Assembly (NCBI RefSeq): GCF_902506195.1
Contig: NZ_LR732817.1
Location: 2,612,245 to 2,676,244 of the forward strand
Direction of reading: 5' to 3'
Source: Citricoccus sp. K5
GTDB lineage: Bacteria; Actinomycetota; Actinomycetes; Actinomycetales; Micrococcaceae
Length of the DNA: 64,000 nt
The translations under genes and the position numbers were made by a program. Of the stretch, positions 36,991 to 45,271 are shown one piece after another (within the stretch, counting starts at the first letter, position 1; every line of letters starts with the position of its first letter). The notes beneath the pieces were generated by a model, which was not told where the DNA came from, did no database searches, and saw nothing but the letters and a program-made list of their open reading frames with translations.

Positions 36991-38034
36991 TCAGGAATGC
37001 GGCACGACGACGGCGCGGCCGGAGATCTTCCCGTCCACCAGGGCCTGGTAGGCCTCGAGGGCCCGGTCCATGGGGTACGTCGTGTACATCGGCTTCACCT
37101 GCCCGGCCTTGAACAGGTCGACCACCTCGTACAGCTCCTCGATGGTTCCCCAGTAGGTGCTGGTCAGCTCCACCTCATAGGGGGCCGTGAAGAAGGACCA
37201 GTCATAGGACCCTCCGGCGATCCCGACAATCGTGCAGCGGCCCTGACGTGCCGTGGAGCCCATGGCGGTCTTCACGGTCGGCCCGACGCCTACGAAATCG
37301 AATGCGGCATCCACGCCCTTCCCGCCGGTGACCTCACGGATGCGCTCGATCTGGCCCTCACCGCCCGCCACGGTGACTGCCCCCAGCTTCTCCGCCTCGG
37401 CCATGGCCTCCGGCTTCATGTCCGTGGCGATGATGGTGGCACCTGTGAGGGCCTTGAGGATCTGCACACCGAGCAGGCCGAGGCCCCCCAATCCGATGAC
37501 CAGGGCGTACTTGCCGCCACCGTTGAGGTGCGGCAGAGCCAGCTTGATCGCGTGGTAAGGGGTCAGCGCGGCGTCGGAGAGGGAGGCCGCCGCGACCGGA
37601 TCGGCGTCACCCAGTGGAACCAGGTTGCGGGCCGGCACGCGCACATACTCAGCCATCCCGCCGTCACGCCCGAGCCCCACCCCCATGTAAGGCATGGTGG
37701 CGGCGTTCTCGCAGTAGGTGTCCTGGCCACGCGAGCAGGCCCGGCAGTGCTGGCACCCGATGGGCCCGTAGACGAGGTAGGCATCCCCCTTGTTCAGGCC
37801 TTCCACACCGGGGCCGAGTTCCTCGATCCAGCCGGAGTTCTCATGACCCAGGGTGAAGGCCGGGGGAACGGCCCCCGGGGCCCCCTCGGTGAAGTCCTGG
37901 AAGATCGCGACGTCGGAGTGACAGGCTCCCGCTCCGGCCACCTTGAGCAGGACCTCGCCGGGGCCGGGAACCGGCTTCTCGACGTCCTTGAGCTCGGGGA
38001 AGGTCTGGTAGTTCTCAAACACGACGGCACGCAC
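36991..38034 (-). CDS. zinc-dependent NAD(P) alcohol dehydrogenase
   Basis: This 347-residue medium-chain dehydrogenase has GAGACHSDVAIFQD (catalytic zinc Cys), LGHENSGWIEELG (His-Glu), a structural-zinc lobe CQHCRACSRGQDTYC, and a Rossmann motif ALVIGLGGLGLLGVQILKAL. IIATDMKPE suggests NAD preference by the Asp after beta2. Substrate unknown; an alcohol dehydrogenase of the AdhP/ADH type is likely. GTG 38034 has AGGAGG 4 nt upstream; the frame open to 38106 is not conserved. Single gene. Confidence 0.92.
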   Translation of the reverse strand: MRAVVFENYQTFPELKDVEKPVPGPGEVLLKVAGAGACHSDVAIFQDFTEGAPGAVPPAFTLGHENSGWIEELGPGVEGLNKGDAYLVYGPIGCQHCRACSRGQDTYCENAATMPYMGVGLGRDGGMAEYVRVPARNLVPLGDADPVAAASLSDAALTPYHAIKLALPHLNGGGKYALVIGLGGLGLLGVQILKALTGATIIATDMKPEAMAEAEKLGAVTVAGGEGQIERIREVTGGKGVDAAFDFVGVGPTVKTAMGSTARQGRCTIVGIAGGSYDWSFFTAPYEVELTSTYWGTIEELYEVVDLFKAGQVKPMYTTYPMDRALEAYQALVDGKISGRAVVVPHS

Positions 38035-38157
38035 GGGTCCTCCTGAAAAGCGGGCTTGGCATGGTCCGGTGACCACTCTGCGAGTCCTACACGCCGTCCA
38101 CAGCACGGCGCAAGGGCTCTTCTCACCACGCGATACCAGCCGTGGAGACCGTGCCCG

Positions 38158-39402
38158 TCAGAGCCAGGGGGCGCGGACCCGGCCCTCGCGCCGCAGGTCC
38201 GCCACCGTGGCCGCCCCCATGAGCATCATCGCCACCCGGGTCTCCTCGGCGAGCAGCTCGACGGCCCGTTCCACGCCCTGCCGCCCACCGGCCATGAGGC
38301 CATACAGGTAGGCGCGGCCGATGAGGGTGAAGTCTGCCCCCAACGCCAGCGCCGCCACGATGTCCGATCCGGTGAGGATGCCGGAGTCCAGGATGATCTC
38401 CACGTCCGGGCCGGCCTCGGCGCGCACCTCGGCCAGGGCCTTGAGGGACACGGGAGCCCGGTCCAGCTGACGGCCGCCGTGGTTGGAGACCACGAGCCCA
38501 TCGGCTCCGGCATCCAGCGAGCGCCGGGTGTCCTCCGCGGTCAGCACGCCCTTGACGAACAGCCGGCCGGGCCACACGCTGCGGATCCACTCCAGGTCCT
38601 GGATGGACAGGGTGGGGTCGAACATGCTGCTGATGATGGTCGGCAGGTCTTCCGCCGAGGAGCTGAGCGAGGCGAAGGACAGCGGGTCGGTGGTCAGGAA
38701 GTTGAACCACCACTCGGGCCGGTGGCTGGCATCCAGCACCGTCTTGAGGCTCAGCCGGGGTGGGATGGTCATGCCGTTGCGCACGTCCCGCAGCCGGTTC
38801 CCCGCCACCGGGGTGTCCACCGTGACCAGCAGCGTTCCGAAACCGGCCGACGTAGCGCGTTCGATCAGGTCCAGCGACCGCTGCCGATCCTTCCAGAGGT
38901 ACAGCTGGAACCACCGGGTGCCCGGGGTCCCGTGCAGTTGGGTCCCCACGGCGTCGCTCACCTCGGCGACCTGCTCCAGTGAGCGGGTACCCATGGTGGA
39001 GAGGGTGAAGGGGATCCCCGCGGCAGCCGCCGCGGCCGCCCCGCCGTCCTCACCCTCAGCGTGCATGAACCGGGTGAAGCCCGTCGGGGCGATGCCGAAG
39101 GGCAGCGCCGAGGTGCCGCCGGCGATCGGCGTGCTCAGGTCAGCGGCGGCGGTGCCGTGCAGGATCCGTGGCAGCAGCTCCGTGGCCGCGAAGGCCTCCC
39201 GCGTGCGCCGGGCCGTCAGCTCCTGGCCGGCGGCACCGTCCACGTAGTCGAAGGCGGGGCGTGGGGTGCGCCGCTGCGCGATGGTCCGCAGATCGTCGAT
39301 GTCCGCGGCGCTGGCCAGCCGGGCGGCCCGGCGGTCCAGGCTGGGGCGGCCGAACTGCATCAAGGGCCGCAACTCGGAGATCCGGGGGAACTGCCGTCTC
39401 AT
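38158..39402 (-). CDS. FMN-dependent alpha-hydroxy-acid oxidising protein (LldD-like)
   Basis: This 414-residue TIM-barrel flavoprotein oxidises an alpha-hydroxy acid, such as L-lactate. Core motifs are FDYVDGAAGQELTARRTR, FGIAPTGFTRFMHAEGE, LVTVDTPVAGNRLRDVRNG, VVSNHGGRQLDRAPVSLKAL (catalytic His near 309 and Arg) and DSGILTGSDIVAALALGADF. The ATG at 39402 has AAGGA upstream. The frame open to 39729 overlaps the neighbouring gene and is not conserved. L-lactate dehydrogenase or lactate monooxygenase are both possible. Its neighbour starts 26 nt away. Confidence 0.9.
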   Translation of the reverse strand: MRRQFPRISELRPLMQFGRPSLDRRAARLASAADIDDLRTIAQRRTPRPAFDYVDGAAGQELTARRTREAFAATELLPRILHGTAAADLSTPIAGGTSALPFGIAPTGFTRFMHAEGEDGGAAAAAAAGIPFTLSTMGTRSLEQVAEVSDAVGTQLHGTPGTRWFQLYLWKDRQRSLDLIERATSAGFGTLLVTVDTPVAGNRLRDVRNGMTIPPRLSLKTVLDASHRPEWWFNFLTTDPLSFASLSSSAEDLPTIISSMFDPTLSIQDLEWIRSVWPGRLFVKGVLTAEDTRRSLDAGADGLVVSNHGGRQLDRAPVSLKALAEVRAEAGPDVEIILDSGILTGSDIVAALALGADFTLIGRAYLYGLMAGGRQGVERAVELLAEETRVAMMLMGAATVADLRREGRVRAPWL

Positions 39403-39428
39403 CGGGTCCTTCCGCTCAGGCTGGGCAT

Positions 39429-40538
39429 TCAGGCCGGGTAGAGGGGATTGTGGCCGGCATCCACTCGTTCGGACTCGCGCACCGGGTCCGGCGCGGTCCC
39501 CGCTCCGAACGGCGAGCCGCCGAGCTCCTCGCGTCCGTGCTCGGTGAGCCAGCCGCTCAGGTCCGGGCCCTGCGGCACGATCCCGGTCGGGTTGATGTCC
39601 CGGTGAACCTGGTAGTAATGGCTCTTGATCTGCGTGAAGTCGATCGTGTCCCCGAAGCCGGGCGTCTGGAACAGGTCCCGGGCGTATCCCCACAGCGCGG
39701 GCATCTCGTCCAGCTTGTTGCGGTTGCACTTGAAGTGCCCGTGGTAGACAGGGTCGAAACGGGCGAGTGTGGTGAAGAGCCGCACGTCGGCCTCCGTGAT
39801 GGTGTCCCCCATGAGGTATCGCCGGTCCGTGAGGCGCTCCTCGAGCCAGTCCAGGGCGGTCCAGAGACGGTCATAGGCGGAGTCGTAGGCCTCCTGGGAG
39901 CCGGCGAAGCCGCAGCGGTACACGCCGTTGTTGACCTCGGTGAAGATACGCGTGACCACTTCCCGCATCTCCGGCAGCTTCTCCTTCGGAAGCAGGTCCG
40001 GTGCGCCCTCACGGTGGTACATCTTCCACTGGGTGGAGAAGTCGAGGGTCATCTGCGGGTAGTCGTTGGTCACCACGGCGCCGGTGGGGATGTCCACGAT
40101 CGCTGGGACGGTGATGCCACGCGGGTAGCCGGGGAAGCGCTGGAAGTAGTTCTCCTGGAGGCGTTCGGTGCCCAGGACGGGGTCCTTGCCGCCCGGATCC
40201 AGGTCGAAGGTCCAGGACCGCTCGTCATGGGTGGGGCCCGGGGTGCCGAGGGAGAGGACGTCCTCCAGCCCCAGGAGCCGGCGAACGATGATGGCGCGGT
40301 TGGCCCAGGGGCAGGCCCGGGCGGCCACCAGGCGGTAGCGGCCGGGCTCCACCGGCCAGGCCTCAGCGCCTTCGGTGAGGCCGCCCTGCGCGCGGCCGAT
40401 CTTGTCTCCGGCGACCCGCGGCGCAGCCAGCGCGGCAGCCGGGTCAGCGACGATCCGGTCCTGGATGTAATTGGTGTCCCGGGTGAATTCCTGCCCGGCC
40501 ATCACGTAACTGCCCTGTCGGTTCTCGTTCTGGTCCAT
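39429..40538 (-). CDS. glutathionyl-hydroquinone-reductase-like (YqjG/ECM4) protein
   Basis: This 369-residue GST-fold protein has the catalytic CPWAN motif (ARACPWANRAIIVRRL, Cys near 76), a family hallmark, and VTNDYPQMTLDFSTQWKMYH and RFDPVYHGHFKCNRNKLDEM. In other bacteria this enzyme reduces glutathionyl-hydroquinones. Actinobacteria use mycothiol, so the physiological thiol is uncertain. The ATG at 40538 has TAGGCT 6 nt upstream and no ribosome-binding site. Its start lies only 11 bp from the divergent MBL gene. Confidence 0.9.
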   Translation of the reverse strand: MDQNENRQGSYVMAGQEFTRDTNYIQDRIVADPAAALAAPRVAGDKIGRAQGGLTEGAEAWPVEPGRYRLVAARACPWANRAIIVRRLLGLEDVLSLGTPGPTHDERSWTFDLDPGGKDPVLGTERLQENYFQRFPGYPRGITVPAIVDIPTGAVVTNDYPQMTLDFSTQWKMYHREGAPDLLPKEKLPEMREVVTRIFTEVNNGVYRCGFAGSQEAYDSAYDRLWTALDWLEERLTDRRYLMGDTITEADVRLFTTLARFDPVYHGHFKCNRNKLDEMPALWGYARDLFQTPGFGDTIDFTQIKSHYYQVHRDINPTGIVPQGPDLSGWLTEHGREELGGSPFGAGTAPDPVRESERVDAGHNPLYPA

Positions 40539-40550
40539 ACACTGAGCCTA
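40538..40550. promoter_or_regulatory. face-to-face -10 boxes of two divergent leaderless genes
   Basis: TACACT (40538-40543, plus) is 6 nt before the ATG at 40550, and TAGGCT (minus, 40550-40545) is 6 nt before the ATG at 40538. The start codons are 11 bp apart, too close for separate leaders. Confidence 0.5.
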
Positions 40551-41425
40551 TGGCCTCCACCGCACCCGCCCCAGAGCCACAGCCGGAACAGCCGCCGGTC
40601 CCTTCATCCACATCGCAGGCTGACTCGCACCTGACCGCCTCCGTACTGGCGGACAACCCCTCGGGCATGACGCTGGAGGGCACCAACACCTATCTGATCG
40701 GAGACCCTGAGGCCGAGACCGTGGTCGTGGTGGACCCGGGTCCGGTGGAGGGTGCCGAGCAGCACCTGGAGGCCGTGCTCGAGGCCGCACGGGGCCGCCG
40801 GATCGAGTTGATCCTCGTGACCCATCACCATGGAGACCACACCGGCGCCGTGGACCTCTTCGCCGCGCGGACCGGGGCTCCAGTCCGCGGCGGCTCCCCC
40901 GACTGGTCGCGCGGCGGGGAACCCCTGGTTCCGGGCGAGCGGATCCCGGCGGCCGGCGTCGTGATCACCGCCTGGCACACGCCCGGCCACACCTCGGATT
41001 CCTTCTCCTTCGCCCTGCCCGACGACGGCGCGGCCGGCTCGGTGCTGACGGGGGACACGGTGCTGGGCCGGGGGACGACCGTGATCGATCACCCGGATGG
41101 CACGCTCGCGGACTACCTTCGTTCGCTGGAGACCCTGATCGCCCTCGGCGACGCCACGGTGCTGCCGGCCCACGGCCCCGTCCTGCCGTCCATGGCGCAG
41201 GTCGGGGCGATCTACCGCAACCACCGTCAGCAACGCCTGGATCAGGCCCGCCAGGCGCTGGCGGGCCTGGAGGAGGGGCAGCGGAACACCTCCTCGATCG
41301 ACGAGCTCGCCCGACTGCTCTCCCACACCGTGTACCCGGACATCGACGAACGCGTGCGACCCGCCGCCGTCAAGTCCCTGTCCGCCCAGCTGGCCTACCT
41401 GGAGAACGAGTCTGACCAGGGCTGA
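40550..41425 (+). CDS. MBL-fold metallo-hydrolase (LACTB2-like)
   Basis: This 291-residue metallo-beta-lactamase-fold protein has the two-metal motif VTHHHGDHTGAVDL, the second His in AWHTPGHTSDSFSFAL, the bridging Asp in VLTGDTVLG and a late His in LPAHGPVLPS. NPSGMTLEGTNTYLIGD near the N-terminus is typical of the LACTB2/YhbO-like nuclease/hydrolase group. The substrate is unknown. Probably leaderless (see 40538-40550). Confidence 0.9.
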   Translation: MASTAPAPEPQPEQPPVPSSTSQADSHLTASVLADNPSGMTLEGTNTYLIGDPEAETVVVVDPGPVEGAEQHLEAVLEAARGRRIELILVTHHHGDHTGAVDLFAARTGAPVRGGSPDWSRGGEPLVPGERIPAAGVVITAWHTPGHTSDSFSFALPDDGAAGSVLTGDTVLGRGTTVIDHPDGTLADYLRSLETLIALGDATVLPAHGPVLPSMAQVGAIYRNHRQQRLDQARQALAGLEEGQRNTSSIDELARLLSHTVYPDIDERVRPAAVKSLSAQLAYLENESDQG

Positions 41426-41595
41426 CGTCGCCTGCTGCCGAGAGTGTCCAGACTGTGATCTCCCGCGCCGCCGATCTGCCGCCATTCGGGGAGTACGCGC
41501 GAATATCATGGGACGCGGAGACCCCACCTCCACCACCCCCACCTCCCGAGTACTTTTCGGCAGTCGGACGACAGTCATGAAGCAAGGCGGACCAC

Positions 41596-42435
41596 GTGGC
41601 AGAACAAATCGATGAACGCGCACTCCAGCAGGACGAACTCGTCCCGCCCGGGACCTCGTCCCGGGGCACCGGACAGACGATCCTGATCACCGGAGCCACC
41701 GCCGGGCTGGGTGCGGAATTCGCCCGGCAACTCGCCGGGCAGGGCCACCACCTTGTGATCACGTCCCGCAACCCCCTCCAGCTGGTAGCCAAGGCCCAGG
41801 GCCTCGAGGCCCAGTACGGCATCAGCGTGGAGACCCTCACCACGGACCTGTCCACCGCCGAGGGTGTTGACGTGGTGGCCGCCCGGTTGCGCCAGCGAGA
41901 ACAGCCCATCACCATGCTCGTGAACAATGCCGGTTCAGGCCTGGCCACCGAGTTCCACGAGAGTGAGTCGGAGGACGAACTGGCGATGCTCAAGCTGCTC
42001 GTCGAGGCACCGATGCTGCTCTCCCACGCCGCCATCCAGGCGTTCCTGGCCCGCGGCGGCGGCCGGATCATCAACGTGTCCTCCGTGGCCGGATTCATCC
42101 CCGAGGGCAGCTACGGCGCCGCGAAGGCCTGGTCCATCAGTTTCAGCCGCTGGGCCAATACCCGGTACAAGCCTGACGGGGTCACCATCACAGCCCTGTG
42201 CCCGGGGCCGGTGCGGACCGAGTTCCACACCCGGGCCGGGATCGACACCTCCAAGAAGCCCAAGTGGGCGTGGATGGATGCCGAGGACGTGGTCCGCGAG
42301 GGCCTGACCGCTGCCGCCGAGGGCCGGAGTGTATGCATCCCCTCCCGCCGGTATCGTTCCCTCATGGCCGCCGCCCGGTTCAGCCCGGATGCCGTGGTGG
42401 AACGGTTCAGCCGGATCGAGCCCAAGGCCAGATAG
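41596..42435 (+). CDS. SDR-family NAD(P)-dependent oxidoreductase
   Basis: This 279-residue short-chain dehydrogenase has TILITGATAGLGAEFARQLA (TGxxxGxG cofactor loop), VNNAGSGLATEF, INVSSVAGFIPEGSYGAAKA (catalytic Ser, Tyr and Lys as YGAAK) and CPGPVRTEFH. An N-terminal extension of about 30 residues precedes the Rossmann fold. The GTG at 41596 has AAGGCGG upstream. The 170-bp gap before it shows no gene. It is followed after 27 nt by the universal stress gene, perhaps co-transcribed. Confidence 0.9.
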   Translation: MAEQIDERALQQDELVPPGTSSRGTGQTILITGATAGLGAEFARQLAGQGHHLVITSRNPLQLVAKAQGLEAQYGISVETLTTDLSTAEGVDVVAARLRQREQPITMLVNNAGSGLATEFHESESEDELAMLKLLVEAPMLLSHAAIQAFLARGGGRIINVSSVAGFIPEGSYGAAKAWSISFSRWANTRYKPDGVTITALCPGPVRTEFHTRAGIDTSKKPKWAWMDAEDVVREGLTAAAEGRSVCIPSRRYRSLMAAARFSPDAVVERFSRIEPKAR

Positions 42436-42462
42436 CCCCTGACGACGAGAGGAGTACCGACC

Positions 42463-43002
42463 GTGACCATCCTCGTCGGTTACACGGCCAGCAAGGAATC
42501 GAAGGCGGCGCTCGAAGAGGCCATCCGCATCGCCCGGTCCACCCATGAGGGCCTGCTCGTGGTCAACGCGGGACCCGGCGGAGAGCACAAGCACGACTCC
42601 ATGGTCACCGAGGACCAGCAGCTGGAATTGCAGACCCTCCTGGACTCCACCGGCCTGTCCGCCGAATTCCGCCAATACGCCCGTGGCCGCTCGACGGTGG
42701 ACGAGATCAAGGACGTGGCGGACGAGGTCCAGCCCTCCGTCGTGGTGATCGGCCTCAAGCGCCGTGGCACCTTCGGTCGATTCGTCATGGGCTCCGTCTC
42801 GGACGGGCTGCTCAAGGAACTCGACCAGCCCGTGCTATGCGTCAAGGAGAATCCCGCCAAACCCTCCGGCGTGGTCCGCGATGCGCCCTCCCAGGACATC
42901 GCCGCCGCCCCGGAGCCGCGGGCCCTCGCGGAGGCCCCGGACATCACCGATGCCCCGGACGGCACTGCCACCGCCAGGACGGACACCGGCCCGCGCCGTT
43001 AG
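42463..43002 (+). CDS. universal stress protein (UspA family)
   Basis: This 179-residue protein starts with GTG (VTILVGYTASKESKAALEEA). The ATP-binding loop VVIGLKRRGTFGRFVMGSVS and then DGLLKELDQPVLCVKENP matches the G-x2-G-x9-G(S/T) pattern of ATP-binding Usp proteins. The last 35 residues form a variable Ala/Pro/Asp tail. GAGGAG precedes the start. It faces the GntR gene at 43020. Confidence 0.9.
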   Translation: MTILVGYTASKESKAALEEAIRIARSTHEGLLVVNAGPGGEHKHDSMVTEDQQLELQTLLDSTGLSAEFRQYARGRSTVDEIKDVADEVQPSVVVIGLKRRGTFGRFVMGSVSDGLLKELDQPVLCVKENPAKPSGVVRDAPSQDIAAAPEPRALAEAPDITDAPDGTATARTDTGPRR

Positions 43003-43019
43003 CCACTCGGGCCGGCACG

Positions 43020-43799
43020 TCACGCCCCCGGCTGCAGAACCTCGGGCTCTCGGGCCGACACCATGGTCAGCGGCGAGGGATTGCCGCGGGTGGCGGTCAG
43101 GGTGAAGCTCGCAGTGCCCGGCAGATACCTGTCATCCGAGGCCTCGACCGGTGCGCCCGTGCGGGTGAAGGCCCGGCGGCGCACCCGGAGCAGCGGCGTC
43201 CCCACCGGGACCTGCAGCAGGTCTGCGTCATCCGGGTCAGCACCGATGGCGTCGATGGTGCGGGTGGCATGGTGGATGTCCACCCCGGATTCGATCAGCC
43301 GCTGGTAGATGGACCCGGAGTCCGTGTCGAAAGACAGGACATGCTGCCCCACGTCGAGGGGGTAATTGAGGCGCTCGACCATGGCCGGTGCCCCGTCCAG
43401 GAGACGCAGCCGGAACACCGAGACCACCGGCGCGCCGGCGTCCAGGTCCAGCGAGGCGGCCAGAGCGGGCCACGCCGGGCCTCGGGTGACGGTCTGCGTG
43501 GCCTGCCCCGGCTCGAAGCCCGATTGACGGCACCACTCGGAGTAGGAGATCACCCCGTCGAAGGATTGGGTGGGAACATCGTCCAGAACTGTCGACCTCC
43601 GTCCTCGGCCTGAGGTGATCAGCCCCTCGGTGCGCAGGGTGGCCATGGCCTGGCGGACCGGCCCGCGGGAGGAGGTGAACCGTTCGCAGAGCTCGGATTC
43701 CGAGGGCAGCGGGTCGCCCGGGACGAACTCCTTGCGGTGGATGGCGCTCCGGAGATACGCGGCGATCTCCTCATGTTGCTGACGTGCGGCAGTAGTCAT
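43020..43799 (-). CDS. GntR/HutC-type (UTRA) regulator of the phosphonate cluster
   Basis: This 259-residue regulator has a winged helix (LRSAIHRKEFVPGDPLPSES, ELCERFTSSRGPVRQAMATL, RTEGLITSGRGRRSTVLDDV) and a C-terminal UTRA ligand domain (VERLNYPLDVGQHV, LLRVRRRAFTRTGAPVEASD, DRYLPGTASFTLTA). UTRA proteins such as PhnF control phosphonate genes. It is divergent from the phosphonate operon across a 310-bp intergenic region. Direct repression of that operon is inference. Confidence 0.92.
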   Translation of the reverse strand: MTTAARQQHEEIAAYLRSAIHRKEFVPGDPLPSESELCERFTSSRGPVRQAMATLRTEGLITSGRGRRSTVLDDVPTQSFDGVISYSEWCRQSGFEPGQATQTVTRGPAWPALAASLDLDAGAPVVSVFRLRLLDGAPAMVERLNYPLDVGQHVLSFDTDSGSIYQRLIESGVDIHHATRTIDAIGADPDDADLLQVPVGTPLLRVRRRAFTRTGAPVEASDDRYLPGTASFTLTATRGNPSPLTMVSAREPEVLQPGA

Positions 43800-44109
43800 C
43801 GTCGCCTCGGGCTCCCCTCGAGCTCAGCAGGGCCAGGCGATGATGCCGGCGGCCCCGGGTGCGGTGGTCACGTGGGTTCCCCGAGTGGCGTTGTCCCGCC
43901 GTCCAGGAAGCTGTCCCACGAATGAAGCCTATCTATACATCATCGAGACGGGCCATAGGGCGATCATAGACGGATCGTCGAGCGATCCCCGGCAGGGTCG
44001 AAATGAGACTCAGACCAGGGCTTTCTCGGGAATGTCCATCCGGTGAACAGTCGTCAAACTTGTCTATATATGGCCTTTTCGGCACCGCCGCGTCCCTACG
44101 ATCATTTGT
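43800..44109. promoter_or_regulatory. intergenic region with PhnF-like operators and a leaderless promoter
   Basis: No gene is credible here. TCTATACAT (43932-43940) and TCTATATAT (44063-44071) share the core of the mycobacterial PhnF site TGGTCTATACCA as I remember it, and TCATAGAC (43964-43971) is a third reverse-oriented match. A -10 TACGAT (44097-44102) lies 7 nt before the ATG at 44110, which has no ribosome-binding site. Confidence 0.45.
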
Positions 44110-45231
44110 ATGGACAACTCTTCCGACCTCCTCGTGATCGGCTCCGGAATCATCGGGCTCGCCACGGCATACCGCGCCCACCGACAGGGCCGGACCGTCC
44201 GTGTGATCGACAGCAACGACCGCCCCGTCGGCGCCTCCATCCAGAACTTCGGCCATGCCTGCTTCACCGGCCAGGGCGACGTTATCCAGCCCGTCGCCGA
44301 GCGAGCGCGGTCCGGCTGGCTCGAGGCCGCACGCGAGGTCGGGTTCTGGGCCGCTGAATCCGGCACCCACGTCCCGGCCATGACGGAGCTCGAGCATCAG
44401 GTGCTCCGCGAGTTCGCCGAGCACCGCGGCCCGGAGCAGGTCCGTCTCCTCGCGCGTGACGACGTGGCCGGACGCATCGGACACCCTGGCCTTCCCGCGA
44501 TCGGGGGCGCCCACCTCCCCCTGGACCTGCGGGTGAATCCTCGCGAGGCGGCTCCTGCCTTGGCCCGCTGGCTGTCCGCCCGGGGGGTCGACTTCGTCTG
44601 GGGCACCCGGGTCACCGCCCTCTCGGACGGGAGCGTGCAGACCAGCCGCGGCGACTTCACGGCCCGGCAGGTCGTGGCGTGCCCCGGAGACCAACTCGGG
44701 CAGCTCTTCCCCGAGACGGCAGCACGCCATGGAGTACGGGTGTGTACCCTCGTCATGTCCCTCATCGAGCGGCCCACGGCCGTTCCGGCGGACCTGGCGT
44801 TGCTCACGGGCACCTCGCTGGCCCGGTACGACGGCTTCGGCGCCATGCCCTCGATCGGGGCGCTGCGCCGTGAACTCGCCGAGCGGGAGCCCGAACTCGT
44901 GGGGTGCATTGCCAACCTCATGGTCACCGGCATCCCGGACGGCCTCCTCATCGGGGACAGCCACGCCTATGCGCACAGCCCGGAGCCCTTCATCGACGAG
45001 GACCTGGGCCGACTTCTCCTCGACCGCGCCAGCGCGATCCTGGGCATCGGGACGCCGGTGGTCCGGCAGCGGTGGCTCGGACGGTATGCCGACAGCGCCT
45101 CGACCAACCTCATCCTGGAGCGCCCCGACGATCGCACCACGGTTGCCGTGGTGACGTCCGGCATCGGCATGACCCTCTCCTTCGGCATTGCCGACCTCGT
45201 TCTCTCCGGCGAGTCCGTCCTCGGGTACTGA
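44110..45231 (+). CDS. FAD-dependent oxidoreductase of phosphonate catabolism (TIGR03364-like)
   Basis: This 373-residue DAO-type flavoprotein starts MDNSSDLLVIGSGIIGLATA (GxGxxG at residues 11-16), RVIDSNDRPVGASIQNFGHA, and ends with GVGMTLSFGIAD-like segment (VVTSGIGMTLSFGIADLVLS). IQNFGHACFTGQG is characteristic of the phosphonate-associated oxidoreductase family TIGR03364. It probably oxidises an aminoalkylphosphonate to the phosphonoaldehyde, which the HAD enzyme downstream could cleave. First gene of the operon; probably leaderless. Confidence 0.88.
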   Translation: MDNSSDLLVIGSGIIGLATAYRAHRQGRTVRVIDSNDRPVGASIQNFGHACFTGQGDVIQPVAERARSGWLEAAREVGFWAAESGTHVPAMTELEHQVLREFAEHRGPEQVRLLARDDVAGRIGHPGLPAIGGAHLPLDLRVNPREAAPALARWLSARGVDFVWGTRVTALSDGSVQTSRGDFTARQVVACPGDQLGQLFPETAARHGVRVCTLVMSLIERPTAVPADLALLTGTSLARYDGFGAMPSIGALRRELAEREPELVGCIANLMVTGIPDGLLIGDSHAYAHSPEPFIDEDLGRLLLDRASAILGIGTPVVRQRWLGRYADSASTNLILERPDDRTTVAVVTSGIGMTLSFGIADLVLSGESVLGY

Positions 45232-45271
45232 CCGTCCCCTCCCCCTGATTTCCGACCCCGAAAGGCACCCC

